A stretch of 64,000 bases of DNA. Origin: Tieghemostelium lacteum (taxonomy: Eukaryota > Evosea > Eumycetozoa > Dictyosteliales > Raperosteliaceae). Under the pieces are notes generated by a model, which searched no databases, was not told where the DNA came from, and saw only the letters and a list, made by a program, of their open reading frames with translations. The position numbers and the translations under genes were made by a program. Positions 47,681 to 58,862 of the stretch are shown here, one piece after another (position 1 is the first letter of the stretch; each line of letters begins with the position of its first letter). Where the stretch lies: contig LODT01000028.1 in the NCBI GenBank assembly GCA_001606155.1, forward strand, positions 720,735-784,734. Direction: 5' to 3'.

Positions 47681-49374
47681 TTAATTTGTAGAATTTATTT
47701 GAAATGTTTTATCAGATGAATAAACTTTTAGATTTGAGGATTTATCAAATTCAAATGTAATTTCTAAGGTATCTGAAGTAACAGGGAACAACAGCCTAGA
47801 CAGTAACTGTTGAGTGGGATTAGAGAGAGTAGATTGATAAATAGACAATGGTATTTGTTTTGGAGACTGTTCAGTAGTTTGAATTTTAAAAGATCTTTTA
47901 CAAGGTAAACGTGTGTATTGTGGAATGACACTAATGTAACTGTTGCCTTTTCCTTCGATACTAATTGTACTAGTTGTCATTTCAATTGGCAACTGTGTGC
48001 TCAATGTATTCTGAAGTTTCTTCTCACCCAACGACGATCCCTTCTGAGAAAGTAAATGTGCTTGAAGTGTAGCTCCAAAACATACAACTTCCTCTTGATT
48101 CTGTGATTTTATCAATTCTTTCTTTTGTTGACTAAACAAGTCGGTGAGTTTGTTCTGAATAGAAGGTATTCTCGATCCACCTCCTACTAGGATAATTCTA
48201 TCGACTTGCTCTTTAGAAACCTTACAATTCTCAAGTAACTGAAGCACAGGTTTCATAGAGTCTCTTATAAGGGTGCCAGCAAGATCCTCAAAACGGGCTC
48301 TAGTGATGTTTGTAAAGAAGTCTATACCCTCATAGAGAGAATCAAGTTCAATTGAAGCCTGGTTATTGTTACTCAGCAGTCTCTTTGCTTTCTCACAAGC
48401 TGTCTTCAATTTTGCTAGAGATCTAGCAGATTCCTTCAAGTTACATTTATGTTTTCTATTGAATTCCTGAGTGAAATGGTTGACTAAAACCTGGTCAAAA
48501 GATTCACCGGAAAGAGAGTCTTCAGTTACGTTACCAAGAACCTCTAAAAGCCCTTGAGATGATCTCTGTATCATTGAAACGGATAGACCAGATCCACCCA
48601 AATCGAAGATGAGTATATTTCTGACATCGTTAGTCTCTGGTGAAACTTGATCGAATCCATATGCCAAAGCAACTGCAGAGTGTTCATTAACAAATCTCAG
48701 AACATTGATACCGGCACTCTGAGCAGCATCTTTTAACTCTTTCTTTTGTTTATCATTGAAGTGATAGGGAACTGTGATGACTGCCTTCTTTATAGTCTCT
48801 CCTAAAAATGTCTCTGCAGTACGTCTAATTTGTGATAATATACTAGTTGTAATATCAGTTGGGGAAGTTTGATAATCTTTGCCTTTGAACTTCAAATCAA
48901 AAGCAATTTTATCAGGTTCTGATGTTACAATCTTAAATGGGAATTTACTAATTTCATCCTATTTTCAAATAATTGAAGTGGGGGGTTAGAAACTATTGTA
49001 ATTTAATGTGTTTTTGAGAGGGGGTGAATGAATAAGAGATAGATTACTTTAAAAGATTGATCAGAAACCTTTCTACCGATAAGTTTCTTTACATCGTATA
49101 CTGTATTATTAGGATTTCTATCCATTTGTGATTTGGCTTCATCACCAACCAATTGATCATTTTCAACAAATGATACTACAGATGGTGTTGTTCTGTTACC
49201 TTGTTGATTTGGACATATTTCAACTCTGTCATTCTTGAATACACCTACACATGAATAATGTGTACCAAAGTCAATACCCATATAACTACTGCTGGTTGAA
49301 TTGGCACTAGAATTGTTATTGTTATTTGGTTGTTGTTGTTGCTGTTGCTGTTGTTGTTGTTTCTTTGGTGGCAT
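47681..49374 (-). CDS. HSPA14/Ssz1-like Hsp70
   Basis: Exons 49048-49374 and 47681-48958 join in frame to 534 residues, close to HSPA14 (about 510) and shorter than canonical Hsp70 (about 640). A poly-Gln/Asn leader of ~30 residues precedes the ATPase domain: phosphate-1 [15 protein letters not shown], phosphate-2 [12 protein letters not shown] and adenosine motif [13 protein letters not shown]. The substrate-binding part is short and ends in a beta region without the helical lid. HSPA14 and Ssz1 form the ribosome-associated complex with a J-protein and assist nascent chains. That assignment is inferred from length, the missing lid and overall similarity. The Gln-rich leader is typical amoeba low complexity. 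Confidence 0.85.
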
Positions 49375-49639
49375 TTGTTAGAGTATCCTAAAGTTGAAAA
49401 AACGTTCGGTTTAATTGGGTTTGGGAGGAAAAGCGAAAAACTATTGCAAGAATCACCCAAGTTGTCCTTTTTTTTTTAAAAAAATGAAATTTGTTTTTTT
49501 TGTGTTTTAATATTGAGTATACAACCAAGTTGAAAGTAGCAGATTAACACCAAAGAGCCAAACCAGATGCGGATCCTTTATAATATTTACAAATTAAATT
49601 TCAAATAAAGTTTTTATAAAAGGATGTTCCACTATTGAA

Positions 49640-50890
49640 GTAATTTTTGTGTCCCAGGGGTAACCCTTCGGGATTTCATGATTAGTTCTGGTGGTTTTTA
49701 TTTTTGGGCTTTGGAGTGAGAATATTAAATCTTCTCTTGTTGGTATATGATGTGATATTACTATTGCTGTTGTTATGGTACACCAAAAACACTGAAAGTG
49801 ACAACAAAACTAAAATGGATAAAAATGGTAAAAGCATCAAAAGTAAAGGATTTCTGTCTGATTGTATACCTTGTATCCATGTAAAGTGTTCAATATAATA
49901 TCACTATAACCATCGTTATTCAAATCACCAATTACAGGTGGAGCCAATACAGGGTTATAGGTATCAACCAGTCTTGTCAGTGTAGTCTTTTCATTCATCT
50001 TTGATAGAGTAATCATAACCTCTCCATAGTTATCCAAAATTGCCATTGAGCTACTACCTACAACTAAGACATTACTTTTATGACCTTGTGAGTAAAATGA
50101 AAATGGTTGTACTGATGCATAGGGATAAGGCTCTTGTGTGTGGTCCCACTGAACATTAGTATCTGTTTTCCAATTTTCAATACCTTTAGGTGAGATACTA
50201 GTTGCCATTCCATTACTGACTATATGCACAACTTCCAATTCACCAGTCTCTGGATTTCTTATAAAAGTAGGTGGACAAGTTGACAATTTACTCAATGATG
50301 ATTTTTGTTTTTTTTGATTTGAAGTTGGAGGTTAAAAAATAATGATGCATAGTCTTTATCACAAATCTCTCTACGATAGAGATAGTCTCTAGGTGGTTTA
50401 CCAGTCATTGGCAAGACCAAGACATTGACTACCTTTGAATAGTAATGGATTTGAATCTGGATTGGTTGAAGTTATACTATGCATCTGATCGAGTATACCA
50501 TCACCATTGATATCCATATAGACTATAAAATGAATCTTCCAAATCCTTAGTAGAGAATATATTCAATAAAGAATCTAAATTACTTTTATAGACACCAATT
50601 AACTCACTATTCCATTCAGACAAACCACTGGATGCGGCATTCTGTTGTTTCATTGTATTGGTTTGTTTTCTGGAGAAATGTTTGAGTTCAAGTTTAGTGT
50701 CGTAGTTACTAGACCAATGGTGAGGTAGAGAATCCAAAACTGAGTCTTGGTACATTCTCCAATTTACCTCACCTAAATGATCAATAGGATCGAATATATG
50801 TTGTCTGACACTATGTTTAGAATGGGATTCCTTATCGTAAGGATTCTCAACTATAAAGTCATCTTCCTCATGTGACCATCAAGATCAGTT
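49640..50890 (-). pseudogene. broken FG-GAP-repeat transmembrane protein gene
   Basis: On the minus strand, pieces of one protein appear in order but in different frames: a Trp/Ser/Asp-rich part (50510-50880), FIVYMDINGDGILDQMHS and VVNVLVLPMTGKPPRDYLY (50360-50530), then the longest frame (49837-50295) with the FG-GAP calcium loop PVIGDLNNDGYSDIIL, then a C-terminal transmembrane helix (LLLMLLPFLSILVLLSLSVF, near 49770-49850). At least three frame changes not explained by GT-AG introns, and no N-terminal start or signal peptide, indicate a decayed, 5'-truncated host gene. Sequence errors could account for some of the frame changes. FG-GAP proteins are integrin-alpha-like surface beta-propellers. 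Confidence 0.65.
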
Positions 50891-51340
50891 ATGGTTGTGG
50901 ATAATACAAAAAAATTTTTTAAATTGATTATTTTTATGTGAAGATCAAAAAACAAATAGTGGTAATCATATTTTTTGGTAACATTCTATTCAATTACTAA
51001 TATTTAGTTATGTATTTCATTCACTCAAACTAATAAAATTAATAAAAAAGATATTATTAAATAAAAAAATTATTTATAATTATAGCTTCAAAAAATCCAT
51101 AACAATAATAACATGATTAATTCAATTGTTCAAAATAGTTTAATAAAATAATAACTAGTTATTTTAGTTATTATGGTTATTAAAAAAATAAAAGTTGTAA
51201 AAAAATATTTTTCTTAGACTTTTTCAAAAAATAATTGTAAAATAACTAAAATAATTCATACATAAACTCAGAACTTCAAATTATTATTCGAAAAACAAGA
51301 ATAAAAGTGTATTGGTAAATTTTTAAATTATTTTTTCAAA
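50891..51340. other. intergenic, upstream of the Uma2-like gene
   Basis: About 450 bp of very AT-rich DNA. No gene or named element was recognised. Confidence 0.35.
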
Positions 51341-52491
51341 ATGGGTGATTTAGGAGGGCTTATAGAAACTCACAAGCTGAAATTACCTTGGAGAATCTCA
51401 GAAAAGGAATTTCAAAAATTCAAGGAATTAAATAGTAGTTTCAACCCAAAATACATTAACCACCATTGTATAGAAGTTCCAGAAGAAACTAGCATTGATT
51501 TATCACCTCTACTTCCTCTTCTACCAATACATATTAGTAACAACTCACCAACATTTGCAAAATCAAAACCTGAACTTATCAAGTTTAATGATAATCTTAA
51601 CATTGAAACATTGAATAGCTCATTAATCAACATTAAAACAACGTCTGATCTTTCCACAAGACAGAATGGTGAATTATGTAGTCAACTTCGTAATTGGACT
51701 TTTGAAAATGGTTTAATAGGACCCAATGATTCAAGCTCAAAGTTTCATTTAGTAGGACCTAATACAGATGGAAAATTGTAAGATCAAGTGAATACAAATT
51801 CGTTTTTATATTACTAACATGTTATTATATCTGTTTAATCTTTAGTGGGCCAGATGCTGCCTACTTTCCCCTCCAACAACATATGAATATTGATATAGAG
51901 ACAAGAAAGAATAATACTATTCCAATTGCACCATCTTTTGTTATAGAGAACCGTTCATATTCCCCAGGACCCAACAATGAACGTCAATATCAAATGGATA
52001 AGATGTGTATGTGGATAGAATGTGGATCAGAGTCAGGTCTTTTGATTGATGGGAAATCAAGAATGGTTGATTTGTATTGTAGAACAAATCTACTTCATCC
52101 TCAAGTTGGTCAACCCAATCTATATGTACATCCACAGGCTCAACTTCAAATACAACAAACTCAACAACAAATTGCTCAACTTCAAAATAGGATTTTAGGA
52201 AGCCAACAGTCCCTACTTATTACTCCAGTAGGTACAGAGGGGCATCAAGATATTTTAAATTCTATACAGACAAAACAAGATCAGTTAAATATTTTAATCA
52301 ATTTCAACCATATATATTTTGATAGCATGAGAGTTGTACCTAATCATCCAGGTGTATGCCATGTTTCAGTTCCCTTTTGGCCACCCAATCAAATTATAGC
52401 TCTACTTCAACATGGACCAAATTTGATAATTCATTGTATTGGGGATGTACATGGCTTTAAGTTGGATTTGTCATCATATCCAATGGACTGA
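51341..52491 (+). CDS. Uma2-family (PD-(D/E)XK nuclease-fold) protein
   Basis: Exons 51341-51777 and 51846-52491 join in frame to 360 residues. The middle ~200 residues match the Uma2 pattern of putative restriction-endonuclease-fold proteins: LSTRQNGELCSQLRNW early, FGPDAAYFP (the PD element) after the splice, TIPIAPSFVIENRSYSPG (the core E strand), and KMCMWIECGSESGLLIDGKSRMVDLY closing the core. Whether a catalytic lysine remains is unclear. A Gln-rich coiled segment and a globular C-terminus follow. Uma2 proteins are common in cyanobacteria and other bacteria and also occur in some protists and fungi, where their function is unknown. The gene ends only about 50 bp from a fossil virus-like element. 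Confidence 0.65.
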
Positions 52492-52545
52492 AACCACCAA
52501 AACTAGAAACAATTTCAATTCAGCCTATGATTTAATAAATCGTGT

Positions 52546-54055
52546 TTATTTAATAAATAATTCATCATTAACATTTTTCATCTTACTCACTTCACCATAT
52601 TCACAGAAACCTTCATACTTAAGATTACCAGGTTCATTACCTAACTTCACATTATCAAGAGATTTACCTCCTCTTTTACTTGTATCTTGAGTGATATCTT
52701 TTTCTTTGAGTAAAATCCATCCGTGTGAACTCTAACAATGTCATCAATGAATGGTGCAATGATAGATCCAGTCATCTTTCTACCTCTTGATAAAATAAAT
52801 GGTACTAATCTGGCATAAGGTGTATCATAATATTTAAATGAATTAATACTTTGTTGACCTACTGTATTTCCTTCATAACTCTTGAATGATAACAATCTAA
52901 TTCAAAATCAAAATCTTTGATTGCAACTTTGTGCACCATTATCTATTTCTTTAACTAGTTTGGCATTACAATGATTAATTCTTTTAGATAATTTTCCTAA
53001 AAATCCCCATAGCTTTTGGTATAGAGCTCTTTGGATCTTGGTACTCCTTGTTGAACATAACCCATTACTTCATATATGTATTTACCGAATAATACATCTC
53101 CATTAACTGTACAATCACCATTATAAAGCATTTGGTTCTGAATCATTAACCAGATCATAGTGCAAGTCCAAATCTTTAGCTAGGTTCAAATCATAATGGG
53201 TAGTTTAAACCTATCTCAAAGGTACCTTTAACACCTTTGTTATGATAGGTATTACTTAATGTCTGATAGTTTTGATCTGGTTTCTTGTAAAATTACCGAT
53301 GCAGAACCATTGAAAACTAAATCAGTTGATACTGTAAGAGATGCATTTGTTAAGATTTATAAAAGAAATATACTGAAACTCCCAACTCAAATTCAAACAG
53401 ATCCAGGTAGTGAATTTAAGGGTTCAGTCAAATCATAATTTACAAAGAATGGTGTAGATATTAGATACGGTAAACCTGGTAGACATCAACAACAGGCATT
53501 AGTTGAATCTAGAAATAAGACAATTGGAACAGTATTATTTAAGAGAATGACTGCCGAGGAAATATTAACAGGAGCAGTTTCGAAAGATTGGATTGATGAT
53601 TTACCATTGGTTATTAAGGCAATGAATAAAAAGTTCAACAGAATCAAAAAGGATATGAAACTTCTTTCAGACATTCCAGTTTGTGAAGGTGATTCATGTC
53701 AATTACTAGAAATGGGTACAAAGGTAAGAGCAATACTAGATGATTATACAACAGATAAAAGATTACATGGAAAATTCAGAGCAGGTGATATTAAATTGAG
53801 TCCTGAAGTGAGATACATCAAGAAAATCATTTTAAAGCCAGGATTCTCACCAATGTACCTTCTAAACAAAGGTGAAAATGATGGCTTGGACCTAGTTACA
53901 AAGAACCAACTTCAGGTAATAAATCCAGATGAAGAAAACCAGATCCAAGTGTAGTGAGAGGTAAACCTGATACCTATAAAGTAGAAAAGATTGTTGGTAA
54001 AAAGAAGGTTGGTAATAGGATTAAATATGAAGTAAAATGGGTTGGCCTTGCAATA
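52546..54055. mobile_element. fossil virus-like element, Polinton-like (type-B DNA polymerase and integrase parts)
   Basis: Two opposed blocks. On the minus strand (52546 to about 53280) lie pieces of a DNA polymerase of type-B style, with a segment ending IDDIVRVHTDGF where the polymerase catalytic motif is expected and a conserved-looking tail. On the plus strand (about 53290 to 54055) lies a retroviral-type integrase core (QTDPGSEF, then VES) followed by a kFRAGDI-type domain and a chromodomain-like end (EVKWVGL). The combination of PolB with an integrase plus chromodomain points to the Polinton/Maverick class or a related virus-like element; the exact family is unsure. It is broken, with several disruptions in each block. 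No capsid gene or terminal repeats were seen, so this is an internal remnant. Its age is moderate: the domains are still readable. Confidence 0.55.
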
Positions 54056-54073
54056 AAAGTTTTTTTTTTATTT

Positions 54074-55392
54074 TTATATTTTGAGAATGGCGAGAATGAT
54101 ACAAATAAACCAGAGAGTTAGTGCTGGTAATAGGGAGCTAGAAGAACTTGGTAGTGGTGATGGTGTTACTGTTATTGGTACAGAACATTCAGATTGTATG
54201 TCAGTGTATTTGTAGTTGGTACAAGCTGATAACACCATATTGATAAATCCCTTTGAGGTGCTATCAGCAACATTAAAGCAACTTGACATTTTACAAGCCT
54301 CGGTGTTACAGTTAGTTTGTAAACATCCACCTTGAGTAAACAAGGATCTCTGATTCATTGGACAGTTATTATCAACTGCGCAGGTCATTAACTCGGTAAA
54401 TGTGGTCTTACAAGCACTGGTTATATAGACACCTTGTGAACAGAATCCAGCTTTACCTAATTCAACAACTTCTGAGGAATTTGTATTACACATACATGAT
54501 TCTCCATACCCTTTACAATCTGTAGCTGTCATACAAAGTGAACATTGTTGTGATACACTATTAGCAACACATTTGGAATTTGAACACTAATTATAGTAAA
54601 ATTTTTTTAAAGATAAAATGGGGTTAGTGTGTTGTTTTATGTGTGTGTGTGTGGATACGTATAAATATATCCTATTATAATAATTACCATTAAACCTTTA
54701 CTAATATCACAGTCATAAAAGAATGGAATTCTAGATGGATCATCTTCAGAATTACATTTATCACCAGCTTGTTTAGTGTATGGGAGTTGACAAGATAATG
54801 TAGTATTGGTATTATCGGAATATGAACAAACTAAATTCTCTTTACAGTCATATCTAGATTGACAAGCACCATTTACATCACTAGATGCTAAACATTCACC
54901 AGTTGCCCCTGTAACCTTACAATACTGATTATTAGCACAATCAGTTGCCACTGCACAACTTTGACCTGATTTAAAAGCACAGATATTCGAAGTACATTCC
55001 ATCTTAGTTGGATTTACACAACTGCTATCATCAACACAATCATCTCCTAAACTATTATATTTTAATATTTTTTAGTATACCAGATGCTACTATAAATTAG
55101 TTGACAATACCTACAATGCATAACCAATGTAGCCACATTTTGAGCTTACACAACCACCAGTTAGACATTCATTGTTTGCAGTACAGGCAGAATCTTTGGC
55201 TTTTTGAGCTACACATTTTAATGTAGTGCTGTTACAATAACCAAGTTTACATATATTGGTTTGATCAGCTTTGCATGTTGCACCAATTGCAAGCAATGGT
55301 ATATCTGTTGAGCATTGTTGACAATTTACAATACTACATATTACTAAAATTACAAAGAGATAATTTATAAATTTACAATTCATTTTTATCAT
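54074..55392 (-). CDS. secreted cysteine-rich GPI-anchored-type surface protein
   Basis: Three exons (55115-55392, 54688-55051, 54074-54586) join exactly in frame to 384 residues. An N-terminal signal peptide (FINYLFVILVICSIVNC) is followed by repeated cysteine modules, CxxGYC / CLTGGCVSSKCG / CANNQYC / CKENLVCS, with about 40 cysteines spaced like small disulfide-knotted units. The C-terminus has a Pro/Ser linker (VTPSPLPSSSSS) and a hydrophobic end (LLPALTLWFICIILAILKI) without a basic tail, the signature of GPI attachment. Dictyostelids have many such prestalk or spore-coat-like surface proteins; the exact one is not identified. The stop codon lies just 19 bp past the fossil element. Confidence 0.82.
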
Positions 55393-55987
55393 AAATAAAG
55401 ATTATTTGACAATGGTGGTGTGTTTTAAACTTAAACTTAAATTAAAATATTATTTTTTTTTGATTTTATTTAATTTTTTTTAAATGAAAATCTCTCCAAT
55501 TGGATTTTAATAATTGTAAAATGTCACACCTCTCTGTCAAAATATTATTAGAAAATCACCTCAAGTGCTGATACGTTTATTTATAGTAGTTGTACAAATT
55601 TAGTAACATTCGTTAATAATAAGTAACCATCAATTCATTGTCATAAATTAAATAACAAGTAATAGTTTAAAATTATAGATTTAAATTTATACATGAGATA
55701 ATTCCCACACAAGTCTTGTTACCAAAATAACAAAAATGACAAAAAATTTTTTTTTTTATTTCATTCGATAATTTAACAAAACAAAAAAATCTTCTCACAG
55801 ATTTATTTATTTATCTTTCTACACACTTTTTTTATAAAACTTTCATTTCAACTACTCAATTACTAAAAGGAACAGTACCTTTATTATTATTACAAAGAGA
55901 ATATAATAATAGGTATTAGTCTTAAATAACAACTTTCCTTTCGTGGATACAAAAAATAAAAACAGCCCCTTTACAATAACTCCTTAT
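55393..55987. promoter_or_regulatory. divergent upstream region between the surface-protein gene and the AdoMetDC gene
   Basis: About 600 bp of AT-rich DNA with poly-A/T runs. The plus-strand half near 55860-55987 gradually loses homopolymers and probably holds the transcription start and 5' leader of the AdoMetDC gene. Confidence 0.4.
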
Positions 55988-56071
55988 ATGCATTGGGGTA
56001 ATAACATCAGAAGGACCATCTCTTTCAACTTTACACTCGCAGGCTTTTACGCTGACACTGGAATTTCCTAG
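55988..56071 (+). promoter_or_regulatory. candidate regulatory uORF in the AdoMetDC leader (27 codons)
   Basis: An ATG-to-TAG frame begins MHWGNNIRRTISF and ends LAGFYADTGIS. It lies 169 nt upstream of the main ATG and is noticeably less AT-rich than the surrounding DNA. Its codons are biased to the C-ending ones (AAC, ATC, TTC, TAC, GAC, TCC) preferred in highly expressed Dictyostelium genes. That is unexpected for chance leader sequence and suggests selection on the peptide. AdoMetDC mRNAs of mammals (ending MAGDIS) and plants carry peptide uORFs that stall ribosomes when polyamines are high. The C-terminal ADTGIS resembles the mammalian GDIS end; this may be coincidence. Confidence 0.6.
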
Positions 56072-56240
56072 CATTTATACTCAACACTTTACATAGATAC
56101 GAAATATATTAAACCCAACAACAACCACAACTATAATTACACAATATATAAAAAAACTCAAAAAAAACACCCAAAACTCAATATAATAATAACAATCTCA
56201 AATTTTTCAATCACATAATCAAAACAAACTAAACAATTAA

Positions 56241-57709
56241 ATGCCTATAATGTAAGTTTTACAATCATTTTACACCTCTCGTTCTATTTTGCGGGTGGCT
56301 CTTGGAGTCAAAAAGTCAATCTTTTTTCGAAAAAAAAAAAACAGAGAAAATTACGAAAAAAGTTTTTTAAAAGACATGTTTGCAGAAATTTGCACCAAAC
56401 AAGTCAAAAAAGACAGATTTTATTAAAATTATTTGGATCCAAACCCACAAAAATTATTTTTCATTTTTTATAATTTCTGAAAGATTAGAAAATATATTAA
56501 TATACTTTTATTATAATATTTCAAAATTAATTATTTGAATTTTTAATAATTCAAAAAACAACAAACAGGTCAACAATAGATAAATTATTCAACGAATCTG
56601 ATGCAGGATTTATTGGTAACCACCAGCACAATGGTTACACCAATGAAACAACAGAAGAAATTTACGGATTTGAAGGTCCAGAAAAGAAATTGGATATCAG
56701 ATTCTGTCAAATGAAAAGCAGTAAAATCTCTACCAAATCAGGATTGAGAATGATCAACAAGGAGAAATGGCAAACTGTATTGGATTCAGCTAGATGCACT
56801 ATTATCAGTCAGAAATCAAATGACTATATGGATGCCTATGTACTCTCTGAATCTTCATTGTTTGTCTATCCTAGAAGAGCAATGATTAAGACCTGTGGTA
56901 CCACTACTTTACTTCACTTGATTGCCAAGATGATTAAAGTTGGTCAAGAGTGTGGATTGGAGGTAGAGATGGTCCTATTCTCTAGAAAGAACCTCAATCA
57001 TCCCAGTAAACAGGTATTCCCACATTGCTCTTTCAGTGACGAAGTTGAATTCCTCAACAAGTCCTTCCAAGGTCAAGCCTATGTCATGGGACCTCTTAAC
57101 AAGGATCACTGGAATCTCTATATTGCCGACTTTAGAAAATCATCTACTTTTCAAAGAACTGAACAGACATTTGAAGTGATGATGCACGATCTCGATCCAA
57201 AAGTCATGGAACAGTTCTTTAAGAAACCTGACCAACCAGTCAGTGAAGTCACTGAAAAATCTGGTATTGCAGGTCTACTACCTGGATCTTTGATTGATGA
57301 CTTCCAATTTGATCCTTGTGGTTACTCTATGAATGGTCTACTCAACCAATGGTATTGGACCATTCACATTACACCAGAGTCTCACTGTTCCTATGTTTCA
57401 TTCGATACCAATCTAGCATTGGCTGACTATAACCAATTGTTGGCTAATGTCTTGGAGGTATTCAAACCAGGTAGATTTACTGCTGCTATCTATGCTGAAG
57501 ATGGTTCACCTTGTGGAGACCCATATTCATCTTTAGATTTGCCATCTGCATATTCTATTCAAAACAAAACTGTCCATGGTTTCGATGGTGGTTATGATGT
57601 GGTTGTTTGTAACTACTCTCTTGTTGGAAAAGAGAAAAAACATTCAACTAAACAGGATCTAACTTCAAAAAGCCCACTTGAATGTAATTTAATTTCTGTT
57701 GGTAATTAA
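56241..57709 (+). CDS. amd1: S-adenosylmethionine decarboxylase proenzyme
   Basis: Exon 1 is only 11 nt (MPI plus AT) and is followed by a 317-bp intron, the longest here; exon 2 is 56569-57709. Together they encode 383 residues. Family landmarks: YVLSESSLFVYP (the serine becomes the pyruvoyl cofactor after self-cleavage between Glu and Ser), KTCGTTTLLH (catalytic cysteine), and the C-terminal FEPxCH-like region TPESHCSYVSF. The enzyme makes decarboxylated SAM, the aminopropyl donor for spermidine and spermine. A conserved-looking uORF in the leader suggests translational feedback by polyamines. The long first intron could hold regulatory elements. The start is the only ATG that joins in frame to the conserved N-terminus. 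Confidence 0.93.
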
Positions 57710-58076
57710 TTACATTTCTAAATTTACTATATATATACAAATATTACATCATAAATGCAAACAAATATCAATTTAATAAATAATAATAATAATAACTCTA
57801 TAATTCAACTTTGAATTATAATAATAATAACACAATATTATAATTGTTTATTTTTCATTTTGGTTTTTTCTAATACTTCTTAAATTCTAATAGATTTAAC
57901 AAACTATAAAAAAAGAATGAATCATGTTAGTGCCAAAATAGTAAAAGATATAGGCAATGGTGAGAATAAATCTGTGAATTTTAAGTATGAAGGTTTGTGA
58001 ATATGGTGAGGTTATTATTGATATTATTTATTAAATAAACACTATTTATTAATTTATTTTTGCATATATTGCGGAT
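57710..58076. other. spacer holding the polymerase relic
   Basis: 367 bp between AdoMetDC and the next gene. Its right half is the relic described separately; the left half is AT-rich with short AAT repeats and no gene. Confidence 0.45.
57937..58055 (+). mobile_element. second relic of the element's polymerase 3' end (fossil)
   Basis: TTATTTATTAAATAAACAC at 58024-58042 is identical to the reverse complement of 52542-52560, and TTAAGTATGAAGGTTT (57981-57996) is identical to that of 52607-52622, in the same relative order. The bases between the two anchors are also similar. This is a short degraded copy of the end of the PolB-like part of the element at 52.5-54 kb, in opposite orientation. It stops about 20 bp before the next gene's ATG. 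Only the tail is present. Confidence 0.6.
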
Positions 58077-58862
58077 ATGAATAATAATAATAATAAAATA
58101 ATATGGGTTGAATTCGATGGTGAGCCTAATAATCCTATTGAAGTAATAAATAAAGAATACATAGTAGATGTATTAGACTACTTCCTTTTTCACCCAAAAT
58201 TCAATAATAGATTCATAACAACCGACTTGGAGTTTGTTCAAGTTGAAAGAACAGTTACAGGAGTTGAGACTGAAAGTGAGTTTCTTTGTACAGATAGAAA
58301 ATTAAATACCCTGAAAGAAAGTTATGACAAAGATGGTGTTTTTCAAATAAGATTAAGAATTAAATTTATAAAACAAAGTATGTATTATTTTGAACAATTT
58401 AAACTCTACTAACACTATGTTTTGTGATCTTCAACTTACTGGCTGTCTGTTATCTCCCTATATAACTCGTAGTTCCTGAAGCTTCTGTATGTAAAGTTCG
58501 TATTTTTGAAAAAGCTACTGGTGATGATGATCCCAAACAAATTTTTAATGCTGGAGTTACTCTTGAAACAATAAAAGAAGTTTTACATTTATCCAAAGCA
58601 AGTCTTATAAGAAGAAATGATCCCAGTAAAGTTATTTTTAATTCTCCATATCCACCTGGTGACTACCAAATTATAAACTCAATTGTATGTATATTTATCC
58701 AACCACTAAATTATTTGTAATTAATATTAGTCTATTTTTAATTTTTAGAATGTAAGTGAAGGAAATAGGAAATTAATTGTTTATGGGATAATATATTTCA
58801 TGACCCTCATTCTCTCAATAGGTTCCATTATTATGGCATCCATAGTACTTTCAAAAAAATAA
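58077..58862 (+). CDS. small tail-anchored protein of unknown function
   Basis: Exons from 58077, about 58470-58686 and about 58750-58862, joined at GTATGT...TCGTAG and GTATGT...TTTTAG, give about 220 residues. After MNNNNN the first ~90 residues read as a small alpha+beta domain (IIWVEFDGEPNNPIEVINKE ... FITTDLEFVQVE) with the style of a ubiquitin-like or Crinkler-type header, but that similarity is weak. The last exon encodes one transmembrane helix (IIYFMTLILSIGSIIMASIVL) and ends SKK, so the protein is tail-anchored or single-pass. The ATG follows directly after a fossil-element relic. Confidence 0.65.

Noticed and set aside
52439-52690. A plus-strand frame overlapping the 3' end of the Uma2-like gene
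   Set aside because: It is antisense to the fossil polymerase tail and not coding.
56041-56070. A U5-snRNA-like loop (GGCTTTTAC) upstream of AdoMetDC
   Set aside because: The flanking sequence does not match U5 and there is no stem; the stretch is explained better by the uORF.
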